From: an uncultured Oscillospiraceae bacterium
GTDB taxonomy: Bacteria > Bacillota > Clostridia > Oscillospirales > Oscillospiraceae
DNA: 64,000 nucleotides
Assembly (NCBI GenBank): GCA_934512135.1
Contig: CAKSWT010000004.1
Coordinates: forward strand, 62,001 to 126,000
Direction: 5' to 3'
Shown here: piece after piece, positions 32,963 to 41,999 of the stretch
How the letters are laid out: each line of letters begins with the position of its first letter
How positions within the stretch are numbered: position 1 is the first letter of the stretch
Program-made: the position numbers and the translations under genes
The notes under the pieces: model-generated
Told to the model about the DNA's origin: nothing
Database searches by the model: none
The model's input: the letters and a program-made list of their open reading frames with translations, nothing else

Positions 32963-33877
32963 TCAGCGAATCAGCTCCTTCGGGTCCATGACAATATCCT
33001 CCCGCCGGACCCGGTCCCAGGAAAAATCCCCCACCAGCTCCGCCGGAGTCACCGGCTCCCATCGATCCATCAGCCCGCAGCGAAACGCCAGGTACCCCAC
33101 CAGCATCTCCGGCTGCCAACGTGTCCGCAGAACCCCCAGGTCCAAATCCCCATCCCGTTTGCTCAGCCGACGGCCATCCGGGGCCAGGAGCATGGGCACA
33201 TGGTAATACTGCGGCACCGGATACCCCAAGCACTCATAGAGCCAAAGCTGGACCGACGTGGCGGTCAGCAGATCCCGGCCCCGGACCACCTGGGTCACGC
33301 CGCTTTCTCCGTCGTCCACCACCACCGCCAGCTGATAGGCCGCCACCCCGTCTGCCCGCCGGATGATAAAATCTCCCCAGTCTCGGGCGAGATCCATGGT
33401 CTGCCTTCCCTGGAGGCCGTCCACAAAGGAGATCTCCCGCTTCGGCACATGAATCCGCAGGCAGGGCTTTTTGGTTTTCTCTGCCCGCTGGAGCGGCGTT
33501 AAGCTCCGGCAGGTTCCGGCATAGATCACCCGGCCATCTGAGGCATGTGGGGCCGAGGCCGCATGGAGCTGATCCCGGGTGCAGTAGCAGGGATAGATTT
33601 CCTCCCGGGCCTCAAGGAGCTCTATGGCCCGCTCATAGGCCCGGCCCCGTTGGCTCTGATTTTCACTGCGCCGGTCCCATGTGAGGCCCAGCCACGCAAA
33701 GTCCTCCAGAATGGCCTCGGCAAATTCTCCCCGGCTTCTGGCCGGATCCAGATCCTCCACGCGCAGCAGGATCTCCCCGCCCTGTGACTTTGCCGAAAGC
33801 CAGGCCAACAGCGCCGAAAACACATTTCCCAAATGCATTCTGCCGCTGGGGCTTGGCGCAAAGCGTCCCAGTTCCAT
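32963..33877 (-). CDS. gluQ: Glutamyl-Q tRNA(Asp) synthetase
   Basis: This is a 304-residue GluRS paralogue without the anticodon-binding domain; family members attach Glu to queuosine 34 of tRNA-Asp. The HIGH-like motif region is GRFAPSPSGRMHLGN, the KMSKS counterpart is RRLSKRDG, and a Zn site is suggested by YPCYCTRDQL with a later CRSL. Length fits GluQ rather than GltX (about 480 aa). Start: ATG 33877 with GGAGG 8 nt upstream. Confidence 0.88.
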   Translation of the reverse strand: MELGRFAPSPSGRMHLGNVFSALLAWLSAKSQGGEILLRVEDLDPARSRGEFAEAILEDFAWLGLTWDRRSENQSQRGRAYERAIELLEAREEIYPCYCTRDQLHAASAPHASDGRVIYAGTCRSLTPLQRAEKTKKPCLRIHVPKREISFVDGLQGRQTMDLARDWGDFIIRRADGVAAYQLAVVVDDGESGVTQVVRGRDLLTATSVQLWLYECLGYPVPQYYHVPMLLAPDGRRLSKRDGDLDLGVLRTRWQPEMLVGYLAFRCGLMDRWEPVTPAELVGDFSWDRVRREDIVMDPKELIR

Positions 33878-33954
33878 ATACACCGCCTCCGATTCTCCCC
33901 TTGATTCTACCATGGTTTCCCGGTATAATCAACGGCAGGAACAGACAAGAAGCC

Positions 33955-34073
33955 TCCCGGGTTCCGCCGGGGCATGGCGGAACATATCTACCGGCCTGAA
34001 TGTGCGGTTTTGTGCCCGCCAGGCCGCAACTCCATGTCAGAAACAGCCTCCCGGCTGTTTCGACAGTCTCAAG
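33955..34073. repeat. Intergenic palindromic repeat, copy 2
   Basis: GTTCCGCCGGGGC with GGCGGAAC forms a first hairpin, CGGCCTGAATGTG and AGGCCGCAA follow, and the third hairpin TGTCAGAAACAGCC/GGCTGTTTCGACA (34035-34065) ends with GTCTCA. The order matches copy 3 at 53.5 kb. It ends 13 nt before the start of the metallo-hydrolase gene, so it forms the leader of that transcript. Confidence 0.7.
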
Positions 34074-34085
34074 AAGGATGGAATT

Positions 34086-35096
34086 ATGGTCTCACAGCTC
34101 TCTGACAATCTCTACACCATCCCGGTGCCGCTGCCGGGAAATCCCTTGAAAAATCTCAACGTCTATGTGATCACCGGCCACCGCAATTTGCTGGTAGACA
34201 CCGGCTTCCGTCAGGATGCCTGCCGGGACGCCCTTTGTGCCGGATTTGCTGAGCTTGGCATCTCCATGGACAATACCGATATTTTTCTCACCCATCTTCA
34301 CTCCGATCACACCGGTCTGGCCCCGGAGCTGGCCGCCCCCGGCACCCGCATTTTTATCGGCGCCCGGGACCTTTCCCACATGCCCGGAAAGGGCAGCACC
34401 TTTTCCTGGGCGGAAACCGACCGCCGCTTCGCCGCCGAGGGATTCCCCTGGCCGCTGCTCCGGGAGCTGACCCGCAAAAATCCCGCCCAGGCCCTTTCTC
34501 CCCTCCCCTATGACCGGTATATTCCGGTGGAGGACGGCGACCGATTTTCCTACGGCGGCCACGACTTTCAGGCAATTTGGACCCCGGGCCACACCCCGGG
34601 ACATATGTGTCTCTTTGCCCCTGCCACCGGCATCTGCATTTTGGGCGACCATGTGCTCTTTGACATCACCCCCAATATCACCCGCTGGCACGGAATCCCC
34701 GACTCTCTGGGAAATTACCTGCAAGCGCTCCGCCGCATCGACACCCTGCCTGTCACCCTGCCGCTGCCTGCCCACCGGGCCGTCCACTGTGCGTTTCACA
34801 GCCGCTGTCAGGCACTGCTGGAGCACCATCGACAGCGCTGCAACGAGGTCCTTCGGATTCTCTCCGGCACTGCACCCAAGACGGCGTGGGAGCTCACCGG
34901 GGAAATGCACTGGAATATTCGATGCCACAGCTGGGAGGACTTCCCCACCCCGCAAAAATGGTTTGCCGTAGGGGAGGCGCTGGCCCATTTGGACCATTTG
35001 ACCGCCCTGGGACTGGTGGACCGCACCATGGATCAGGGGCTATTTCGCTATGCTCTCACAGACCAGGGGAAACAGCACTGTCTGGAGGAAACATAA
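34086..35096 (+). CDS. Metallo-beta-lactamase-fold hydrolase
   Basis: This is a 336-residue cytoplasmic hydrolase. The metal motif HxHxDH is present as THLHSDHTGL near residue 74; later ligands are in TPGHTPGHM and LGDHVLF. The C-terminal 90 residues (EVLRILSGTAPKTAWELTGE, then GEALAHLDHLTALGLV) look like the winged-helix domain seen in LACTB2/RNase-like and thioesterase-like members. Start: ATG 34086 behind AAGGATGG. Substrate unknown; a hydrolase of glyoxalase II or endoribonuclease LACTB2 type are the alternatives. Confidence 0.82.
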   Translation: MVSQLSDNLYTIPVPLPGNPLKNLNVYVITGHRNLLVDTGFRQDACRDALCAGFAELGISMDNTDIFLTHLHSDHTGLAPELAAPGTRIFIGARDLSHMPGKGSTFSWAETDRRFAAEGFPWPLLRELTRKNPAQALSPLPYDRYIPVEDGDRFSYGGHDFQAIWTPGHTPGHMCLFAPATGICILGDHVLFDITPNITRWHGIPDSLGNYLQALRRIDTLPVTLPLPAHRAVHCAFHSRCQALLEHHRQRCNEVLRILSGTAPKTAWELTGEMHWNIRCHSWEDFPTPQKWFAVGEALAHLDHLTALGLVDRTMDQGLFRYALTDQGKQHCLEET

Positions 35097-35136
35097 AAAG
35101 CCCTGGCCTGGGCATGCTACCTGTGAGGTGAGCTTT

Positions 35137-35301
35137 ATGCAGGGCGAGCATTCTTCGATTCCTTCTCCCCAGGCCCCATCCTCCGTCCCAGGAGGTACTC
35201 CTGCGGTGCGGATCTACCATGGCATTCCCCGCACCCGGCGGGTCTTTCCCAATGAAGTGACTGAGCCTCCGGCTCCTCCGGAGCCCATGGCGCTTTTCTA
35301 G
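35137..35301 (+). CDS. Possible small proline-rich protein
   Basis: The frame encodes 54 residues, starting MQGEHSSIPSPQ and ending APPEPMALF, with GAGGTGA upstream of ATG 35137. Composition is unusual (Pro, Ser) and there is no known domain. It may be a real short gene read after the metallo-hydrolase or a chance frame. Confidence 0.35.
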   Translation: MQGEHSSIPSPQAPSSVPGGTPAVRIYHGIPRTRRVFPNEVTEPPAPPEPMALF

Positions 35302-35327
35302 CACCGAAAACTTCCATTTCCCAGGAC

Positions 35328-35372
35328 AAAGAGGCTGACTTCTGCTGCAATGCAGCCGGAGTCAGCCTCTTT
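35328..35372. terminator. Bidirectional terminator
   Basis: AAAGAGGCTGACT and AGTCAGCCTCTTT form a 13-bp stem; an inner CTGC/GCAG pair closes the loop. Confidence 0.8.
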
Positions 35373-35377
35373 CTTCT

Positions 35378-35983
35378 TCACGATTCTTCCGGTTTCTCCT
35401 GTTTTTCCGCAGCCTTGCGCTCTGCCTTGGCCCGTCTGGCGGCCTCCTTTTCCTTCTCCTTTCGGACCTTGGGGTCCTCCTCAGGATTTTTCGCTCGAAT
35501 CACCGCCAGAATCTGCTCACAGGCATTTTTGGCGGCGCAGGACGCCAGGGCCAGACGCATAGCCTGAACTGCCAGATCCTCCTCTGTCAGCTGGGGGTCC
35601 ACCTCCTGGGCCACCCCGTCATAGGCGCTGTCGATTCCCTTGAGGAACTTCTCGTAAAACACCGCCTCCTGCCCCTCCTGGATCTCCATGTCCAGCAGCA
35701 GCTTCATGTCCTTCACCGTCAAGATGTTCTTCAGCAGCCCAATGGCCGTGAGATAGATCAAATGTTCCTTTCGGTACCGTTTGCCGCAGGCCCGGGGCAG
35801 CAGGTCGTCCTTGACATAGTTGTTGATCATTGCGGAGGTCATAGCAGGCACCTTTCCGCCTACGCTCTGGCGCGGCAAATAGGAAACCACCTGGTCCATA
35901 TATAAGTCAATATCCGGAAGGGCATCCCAGTTGGCCGGCCGATCCTGTGACAGCCGCGTTTTGATTTCCAGTATTTCTTCCAT
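35378..35983 (-). CDS. DUF1836 domain protein
   Basis: This is a 201-residue protein. The segment AMTSAMINNYVKDDLLPRAC, then GKRYRKEHLIYLTAIGLLKN, is the MerR-like helix-turn-helix of DUF1836, common in Firmicutes and presumed DNA-binding. The C-terminal 40 residues are a Lys/Glu/Ala helix. No promoter target is evident. It is upstream-adjacent to the yfcE-nadE pair but has a 54-nt gap with no overlap. Confidence 0.85.
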   Translation of the reverse strand: MEEILEIKTRLSQDRPANWDALPDIDLYMDQVVSYLPRQSVGGKVPAMTSAMINNYVKDDLLPRACGKRYRKEHLIYLTAIGLLKNILTVKDMKLLLDMEIQEGQEAVFYEKFLKGIDSAYDGVAQEVDPQLTEEDLAVQAMRLALASCAAKNACEQILAVIRAKNPEEDPKVRKEKEKEAARRAKAERKAAEKQEKPEES

Positions 35984-36037
35984 TGTGCCGTCTCCTTCCC
36001 AGCCTGATTACATATCGGGTATTATATCACATCATTT

Positions 36038-36574
36038 TCAAAATGTGAAGGGCTCCAGCAAATTCCCTTGCTCCAGGCCCCGGTGGTACAGCGTCCGATG
36101 CTCCAGGATCATATATCCCCGGGTGCTGCCCTCCTTGGGAAGGGAGACGGAGCCGGGGTTCCCATAATAGTGGTTCCCCTCCCGGCGAATGGCGGGCACA
36201 TGGGTGTGCCCACACAGCAGCACGTCTCCGGACTGCACAGGAAGCTCCAGTCTTTGATGTCCGTGCACCGCATAAATGGTCAGGCCGTCTACAAATATCA
36301 CGCCATACTCCCCCAGCACCGGAAACTCCAGCACCATCTGGTCCACCTCTGCGTCACAGTTCCCCCGAACGCAGAGAATTCGCTCCTTCCGGCGGTTCAG
36401 CATGGAGATGACCTCCTTGGGCGCATACTCCCGTGGCAGCTCATTCCGGGGGCCGTGGTAGAGAAGGTCCCCCAGCAGTACCAGCCGCTCCGGCTGTTCC
36501 CAGTCCATGGCCTCCAGCAGCTTCCGGGTGTAGTAGGCCGACCCGTGGAGATCTGACGCAATCATCAGCTTCAT
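36038..36574 (-). CDS. yfcE: Metallophosphoesterase of the YfcE/MJ0936 type
   Basis: This is a 178-residue phosphodiesterase with a two-metal site. Ligand motifs in order: SDLHGS (9-12), GDLLYHGPRN, GNCD, VHGH and GHTHVP. Length and motif order fit the YfcE family, which hydrolyses phosphodiesters in vitro. Its ATG overlaps the stop of nadE (ATGA, 36571-36574), so it is coupled to it. Confidence 0.9.
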   Translation of the reverse strand: MKLMIASDLHGSAYYTRKLLEAMDWEQPERLVLLGDLLYHGPRNELPREYAPKEVISMLNRRKERILCVRGNCDAEVDQMVLEFPVLGEYGVIFVDGLTIYAVHGHQRLELPVQSGDVLLCGHTHVPAIRREGNHYYGNPGSVSLPKEGSTRGYMILEHRTLYHRGLEQGNLLEPFTF

Positions 36575-38511
36575 TCCGCATCATCCTTTCCCAGCGCCTC
36601 CGCCCGCAGCAGCCACCCTCTGGCTGAGGCGTCACTGGGCATCCGCCAGTCCCCTCTGGGGCTGAGGCACACCGAGCCCACCTTCACCCCGTCCGGCAGA
36701 CAGCTGCGCTTAAACTGCTGGGTCACAAACCGGCGATAGAAGGTCTTGAGCCACTTGAGGATGGTCTCCCGGTCAAAGTCCTCCCGGAAGGCCCGCTGGG
36801 CCAAGGCGAAAATCTTCTCTGGGGTAAAGCCAAACCGCAGCACATAGTACAGGAAGAAGTCGTGAAGGGCATAGGGCCCCACAATGCTCTCCGTCTGCTG
36901 GGCAATCTGTCCGTTTTCATCCGGCGGAAGCAGCTCCGGGCTGATGGGGGTATCCAATACGTCCTTCAACACCTCGGTGCTGTCGGGGAAAATATGATAC
37001 TCCACCAGAGAGTCGATCATCCAGCGGATCAGGGTTTTGGGAATGGACGCATTGACGCCGTACATACTCATATGGTCGGCGTTGTAGGTACACCAGCCCA
37101 GGGCCAGCTCGCTGAGATCCCCGGTACCCACCACCAGGCCCCCCACCTTTCCCGCATAGTCCATAAGCACCTGGGTCCGCTCCCGGGCCTGGGCGTTTTC
37201 ATAGGTGAGATCGGTGTTTTTTTCATCCTGGCCAATGTCCTGAAAGTGCTGCCGGACAGCGGCGGCAATGGGAATGGTCACCGAGGTGATGCCAAGGGTC
37301 CGCATGAGCTCCAGCGAATTGTGATAGGTCCGGTCGGTGGTGCCAAAGCAGGGCATGGTGATTCCCACCACGTCGGTTTTGGGCCGTCCCAGCTGGGCCA
37401 TGGCCTCTGTGGCCACCAGCAGGGCCAGGGTGGAATCCAGGCCCCCGGACACTCCAATAATTGCCTTTCCGCCGGTGACCTCCAGGCGCTTTCTCAGTCC
37501 CGCCACCTGCATCTCAAAAATATCCCGGCAGCGTTGCTGCCGATCCTGCCGGCTGGAGGGCACAAAGGGCAGCTTTTCCAGGGGATACAATCCGCCATCG
37601 CTGTCCGGCGCCCCCTGGATGGGGACCCGGGTCCCCGGCTCCTGTCGTCCATATACCCGTGCCGCATCGGAGAAGCTGCGGTTTTTCATGCGGTCCGCCC
37701 GAATCCTTCCCAAATCCAAGTCCATGGTCAGCACATAATCCGTGTCCAGAAGCTTTTGGTTTTCCGCCAGCACCCTGCCGTTTTCCGCAAGAACACTGTG
37801 GCCGGAAAACACCAGGTCCTGGGTGGATTCCCCCGCCCCTGCGGAACAGTAGGCATAGCCGCACAGGCACCGGGCAGACTGCTGGGCAATCAGGCTCCGG
37901 CGATAGGCCCGCTTGGCAATGACCTCGTTGCTGGCGGACAGATTGAGAATCAGCTCCGCTCCGCCCATGGCCAGGAAGGTACTGGGGGGCAGCGGGGTCC
38001 ACAGGTCCTCACAAAGCTCCACGCCAAAGGCCGTACCGTCCGGCAGGGTAAAGATCAGATCCCGTCCCACCGGAACTCCGTCCGCCTGGGTGACCCCTGC
38101 GGCAATCAGGTCCTCCGAGGTGGAAAACCAGCGTTTTTCGTAGTACTCCCCATAGTTGGGCAGAAAGGTCTTGGGGACAATTCCCTTCAGTTCTCCGCAG
38201 CTGAGCACCGCCGCACAGTTATAGAGCCCCCCGTGAATTCGCAAGGGCAGCCCCACCACTGCCGTCAGCAGCAGCTCTCCTGTCAAGCCTGTTAAATCTC
38301 CCAGTGCTCTGTGGCAGTCCTCCAGCAGGCTCTGCTGAAAAAACAGGTCCTGGCAGGTATAGCCGGTGAGACACAGCTCCGGGAATACCGCCAAGGTACT
38401 ACCGTCCTTCGCCGCCTGTCGGAGCTGCGCCTTTATCTTTTCCCCGTTGCCCCAAACGTCTCCCACCGTAACGGTGGGAACGCAGCAGGAAACACGGATA
38501 TAATCCAACAT
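36571..38511 (-). CDS. nadE: Glutamine-hydrolysing NAD+ synthetase
   Basis: This is a 646-residue two-domain enzyme. The N-terminal nitrilase-type glutaminase has the Glu-Lys-Cys triad in FPELCLTGYT, PKTFLPNYGEYYEKRWF and VELCEDLWTP. The C-terminal ATP-pyrophosphatase domain begins IGVSGGLDSTLALLV. It makes NAD from deamido-NAD. The ATG at 38511 is the only good start. It is followed by the coupled yfcE gene. Confidence 0.94.
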   Translation of the reverse strand: MLDYIRVSCCVPTVTVGDVWGNGEKIKAQLRQAAKDGSTLAVFPELCLTGYTCQDLFFQQSLLEDCHRALGDLTGLTGELLLTAVVGLPLRIHGGLYNCAAVLSCGELKGIVPKTFLPNYGEYYEKRWFSTSEDLIAAGVTQADGVPVGRDLIFTLPDGTAFGVELCEDLWTPLPPSTFLAMGGAELILNLSASNEVIAKRAYRRSLIAQQSARCLCGYAYCSAGAGESTQDLVFSGHSVLAENGRVLAENQKLLDTDYVLTMDLDLGRIRADRMKNRSFSDAARVYGRQEPGTRVPIQGAPDSDGGLYPLEKLPFVPSSRQDRQQRCRDIFEMQVAGLRKRLEVTGGKAIIGVSGGLDSTLALLVATEAMAQLGRPKTDVVGITMPCFGTTDRTYHNSLELMRTLGITSVTIPIAAAVRQHFQDIGQDEKNTDLTYENAQARERTQVLMDYAGKVGGLVVGTGDLSELALGWCTYNADHMSMYGVNASIPKTLIRWMIDSLVEYHIFPDSTEVLKDVLDTPISPELLPPDENGQIAQQTESIVGPYALHDFFLYYVLRFGFTPEKIFALAQRAFREDFDRETILKWLKTFYRRFVTQQFKRSCLPDGVKVGSVCLSPRGDWRMPSDASARGWLLRAEALGKDDAE

Positions 38512-38615
38512 CTCGCTTCACCTCATTGAGATTGATGCCTTCATTTTACCCGGAATTCCGGGACACGTCAACAAAAATCCTTGGGCCCCACAGCAATCCA
38601 TACGCCTCTCCTAAA

Positions 38616-38653
38616 AATATCCCGGCATCCGTTGTTTTGGATGCCGGGATATT
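38616..38653 (-). terminator. Terminator of the ilv operon
   Basis: AATATCCCGGCATCC and GGATGCCGGGATATT flank an 8-nt loop just after the ilvD stop. The remaining nucleotides up to 38511 contain no feature. Confidence 0.8.
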
Positions 38654-38663
38654 GCACATCAAT

Positions 38664-40331
38664 TTACAGACTCAGCACCGCGCCCTTGTCGGCAGAGGTG
38701 ACCATTTTGGCATACCGGGCCAGATAGCCGGTTTTCACCTTGGGCTCCGGCATCACATGGCTTGCCTTCCGCTGTGCCAGAACATCCTCGGAGACCTCCA
38801 GGGTGATCTTGTGGTCAGGAATGTCAATGGAGATGATGTCTCCCTCCTCCACCAAACCGATGGTGCCGCCGGAGGCCGCCTCTGGGGACACATGGCCGAT
38901 GGCCGCGCCTCGGGTGGCACCGGAGAACCGTCCGTCGGTAATCAGGGCCACGCTCTCTCCCAGACCCATGCCGCAGATGGCGGAGGTGGGGTTGAGCATC
39001 TCCCGCATGCCGGGGCCGCCCTTGGGGCCCTCGTAGCGGATGACCACCACGTCGCCGGGCTTGATGCCCCCGGCATAGATCACCGCAATGGCCTCCTCCT
39101 CGGAGTTGAACACCCGGGCAGGACCGGAATGCTTCATCATCTCCGGCGCCACGGCGGACTGCTTCACCACACAGCCGTCCGGGGCCAGATTGCCGAAGAG
39201 CACCGCAATGCCGCCGGTGGCAAGGTAGGGACGGTCAATGGGCCGAATGGTCTCGGGGTCCAGGTTCCTGGCGTCCGCAATGTTCTCCCCTACAGTCTTG
39301 CCGGTGCAGGTAATAAGATCGGTCTGGATGAGGCCTGCGTCCGCCAGCTCCTTCATCACCGCATAGACCCCGCCGGCCCGCTCCAGGTCCTCCATAAAGG
39401 TGGGACCCGCAGGCGCCAGATGACACAGATTGGGCGTCCGGGCGTTGAAGTCGTTTACATGGGCCAGGTCGATGTCGATGCCGCATTCATGGGCAATGGC
39501 GGGCAGATGCAGCATGGTGTTGGTGGAGCAGCCCAGGGCCATATCCACAATTTCGGCGTTATTAAAAGCCTCCTGGGTCATAATGTCCCGGGGCCGGATG
39601 TTCTTCCGATACAGCTCCATGACCTGCATTCCGGCCTCCTTGGCCAGCCGCAGCCGGGCGGAGTACACGGCGGGAATGGTGCCGTTGCCCCGGAGACCCA
39701 TGCCGATGGCCTCGGTGAGACAGTTCATGGAGTTTGCGGTGTACATGCCGGAGCAGGACCCGCAGGAGGGGCAGGCGTTCATCACATACTCCTCCACCCC
39801 GTCCTCGTCCAGGGTCCCGGCGTGATAGGCGCCCACGGCCTCAAACATATCGCTGAGGCAGGTCCGGCGACCGTCAGACATATGCCCCGCCAGCATGGGG
39901 CCCCCGGAAACAAAGATGGTGGGAACGTTGATCCGCGCCGCCGCCATCAGCAGCCCCGGAACATTTTTGTCGCAGTTAGGAATCATGACCAGTGCATCAA
40001 ACTGATGGGCAATGGCCATGGCCTCGGTGGAGTCGCAGATCAGGTCACGGGTCACCAAAGAATACTTCATCCCGATGTGGCCCATGGCGATGCCGTCACA
40101 CACCGCAATGGCCGGGAACTCAATGGGCGTACCCCCAGCCATGCGGACGCCGGCCTTCACGGCATCGGCAATCTTGTCCAGATTCATATGGCCGGGGACG
40201 ATCTCATTATAGGAGCAGACGATGCCGACCAGAGGCCGATCCGTCTCCTCCTTGGTGTAGCCCAGGGCCGCAAAGAGAGAGCGGTTGGGGGCGCGATCTA
40301 CGCCCTGGGTGACGTTGGCGGATAGTTTCAT
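38664..40331 (-). CDS. ilvD: Dihydroxy-acid dehydratase
   Basis: This 555-residue iron-sulfur enzyme makes 2-oxoisovalerate and 2-oxo-3-methylvalerate. Cluster cysteines are visible in PNCDKNVPG and CPSCGSCSGMYTANSM. The N-terminus carries GIVCSYNEIVPGH. It is the last gene of the T-box-controlled operon, 90 nt after ilvC with a hairpin in the gap. Confidence 0.96.
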   Translation of the reverse strand: MKLSANVTQGVDRAPNRSLFAALGYTKEETDRPLVGIVCSYNEIVPGHMNLDKIADAVKAGVRMAGGTPIEFPAIAVCDGIAMGHIGMKYSLVTRDLICDSTEAMAIAHQFDALVMIPNCDKNVPGLLMAAARINVPTIFVSGGPMLAGHMSDGRRTCLSDMFEAVGAYHAGTLDEDGVEEYVMNACPSCGSCSGMYTANSMNCLTEAIGMGLRGNGTIPAVYSARLRLAKEAGMQVMELYRKNIRPRDIMTQEAFNNAEIVDMALGCSTNTMLHLPAIAHECGIDIDLAHVNDFNARTPNLCHLAPAGPTFMEDLERAGGVYAVMKELADAGLIQTDLITCTGKTVGENIADARNLDPETIRPIDRPYLATGGIAVLFGNLAPDGCVVKQSAVAPEMMKHSGPARVFNSEEEAIAVIYAGGIKPGDVVVIRYEGPKGGPGMREMLNPTSAICGMGLGESVALITDGRFSGATRGAAIGHVSPEAASGGTIGLVEEGDIISIDIPDHKITLEVSEDVLAQRKASHVMPEPKVKTGYLARYAKMVTSADKGAVLSL

Positions 40332-40360
40332 AGCACAAACTCCTTGTCATGGAATCGGTA

Positions 40361-40389
40361 GGGGGTGTTGCAGACCTTGCAACACCCCC
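40361..40389 (-). terminator. Intercistronic hairpin between ilvC and ilvD
   Basis: GGGGGTGTTGCA and TGCAACACCCCC with a 5-nt loop and no T-run. It is probably a stabiliser of the ilvC message end or a weak attenuator of ilvD. Confidence 0.5.
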
Positions 40390-40421
40390 TGAAATTCTGT
40401 ATGCCGCAGGGGCATTTCCCT

Positions 40422-41450
40422 TTAGTTGGAAGCGGCGTCCAGGCCCTTGTCGCCGTTGTCGCCGTCCTTCCAGAGCATATTGTTCCGCAGCTCAGCGCCT
40501 ACAAGCTCCATGGGATGCTTGGCCAGCTGGTCACGCTTGGAGTTGAAGAAGGAGCGGCCGTTCTTGTTCTCGGCGATCCAGCGGCTGGCGAAGGTACCGT
40601 CCTGGATGTCGGAAAGCACCGCACGCATGTTTGCCTTGATCTGATCATGGGGCAGCACCCGGGGACCGGAGACATACTCGCCGAACTCTGCGGTATCGGA
40701 GATGGAGTAGTTCATGGCAGCCACGCCGCCCTTGTTGATCAGGTCCACAATGAGCTTCATCTCGTGGATGCACTCGAAGTAGGCGTTCTCAGGCTCATAG
40801 CCGGCCTCCACCAGCGTCTCAAAGCCGCACTGCATCAGGTCGATGACACCGCCGCACAGAACGGTCTGCTCACCGAACAGGTCCGTCTCCGTCTCGTCGT
40901 GCATGGTGGTCTCCATAACACCGGCACGGGCGCCGCCGATTCCGGCAATGTAGGCCAGCGCGATCTGCAGGCAGTTGCCGGTGGCATCCTGCTCACAGGC
41001 CACCAGGCAGGGCACGCCCTTTCCGGCCACATAGGTGCCCCGGACGGTATGGCCGGGGCCCTTGGGGGCAGCCATAAATACGTCCACATCCGCAGGCGGC
41101 ACGATCTGCTTGTAGCGGATATTGAAGCCGTGGGCAAAAGCCAGTGCCTTGCCGGCGGACAGATTGGGGGCCACGCTCTCTTTGTAGATGTCGGCAGCGC
41201 GCTCGTCGTTGACCAGCATCATAATGATGTCGGCGGCCTTGGAGGCATCGGCAACGGTCATCACGGTAAAGCCGTCCTCCTCCGCCTTGTCCCAGGACTT
41301 TCCATGGCGCAGACCCACGATCACGTCGCAGCCGGAATCCCGAAGGTTCTGGGCATGGGCATGGCCCTGAGAGCCATAGCCGATGACGGCGATCTTTTTC
41401 CCGTTCAGGACGCTGATGTCACAGTCCTTCTCATAGTACATTTTTGCCAT
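40422..41450 (-). CDS. ilvC: Ketol-acid reductoisomerase
   Basis: This 342-residue class I enzyme converts acetolactate to dihydroxyisovalerate with NADPH. The nucleotide fold starts IAVIGYGSQGHAHAQNLRDSG. The core has AHGFNI and the Mg-binding stretch GVMETTMHDETETDLFGEQ. Start: ATG 41450 with AAGGAGG 9 nt upstream. It overlaps the end of the second ilvN by 20 nt. Confidence 0.96.
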   Translation of the reverse strand: MAKMYYEKDCDISVLNGKKIAVIGYGSQGHAHAQNLRDSGCDVIVGLRHGKSWDKAEEDGFTVMTVADASKAADIIMMLVNDERAADIYKESVAPNLSAGKALAFAHGFNIRYKQIVPPADVDVFMAAPKGPGHTVRGTYVAGKGVPCLVACEQDATGNCLQIALAYIAGIGGARAGVMETTMHDETETDLFGEQTVLCGGVIDLMQCGFETLVEAGYEPENAYFECIHEMKLIVDLINKGGVAAMNYSISDTAEFGEYVSGPRVLPHDQIKANMRAVLSDIQDGTFASRWIAENKNGRSFFNSKRDQLAKHPMELVGAELRNNMLWKDGDNGDKGLDAASN

Positions 41451-41985
41451 AATTATATTCCTCCTTAAGTTTATTCTGATCATATATTGTTTTCTGACCT
41501 CTTTCGAGGGCAACCATGCCGGTGCGTGCCGTTTCGAGGATTCCATACTCATCCAAGAGCTTGAGGATGGCCTTGATCTTCTCCGCAGCACCCACGACGG
41601 CAATGATTAACGTATTGGTGCCAAAGTCCACAATATTGGCCCGGAACACACTGACAATCTGCATAATGCTCTCCCGGGCATCCTTGGTCTCCGCCTTGAC
41701 CTTCACCAGCACCAGCTCCCGCTGGATGGACTTCTCTCCCTCCAGCACATCCACCGAGATCACCAGCAGCAGCTTGCTGAGCTGGGTGGCAATCTGGTGA
41801 ATCATGGCCCGGTCGCCGATGGTCACCACAGAGATTCGGGTGGTACCGGCGGAAAGGCCGGGGCCGGAACAGATGGACTCGATATTATACCCCTTCCGGG
41901 AAAACAGCCGGGCCACCTGGCTGAGCACACCGGGGGTATCCTCCACCAGAACCGACAGCGTATAGGCTTTCTTCTCTGTATCCAT
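41431..41985 (-). CDS. ilvN: Acetolactate synthase regulatory subunit, second copy
   Basis: This 184-residue ACT-domain protein stimulates the catalytic subunit and confers valine feedback. ACT motif: LSVLVEDTPGVLSQVARLFS, then KGYNIESI. The C-terminal half resembles the ALS_ss_C domain. Start: ATG 41985 with AGGAGG 7 nt upstream. It is paired with the catalytic gene at 42000-43712. Confidence 0.93.
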   Translation of the reverse strand: MDTEKKAYTLSVLVEDTPGVLSQVARLFSRKGYNIESICSGPGLSAGTTRISVVTIGDRAMIHQIATQLSKLLLVISVDVLEGEKSIQRELVLVKVKAETKDARESIMQIVSVFRANIVDFGTNTLIIAVVGAAEKIKAILKLLDEYGILETARTGMVALERGQKTIYDQNKLKEEYNYGKNVL

Positions 41986-41999
41986 TGGGTCCCCTCCTG

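Noticed and set aside
32655..33233. 192-residue protein covering the whole minus-strand frame
   Set aside because: The first half merely overlaps the gluQ gene in another frame; the ribosome binding site and sequence character support only the last 86 codons.
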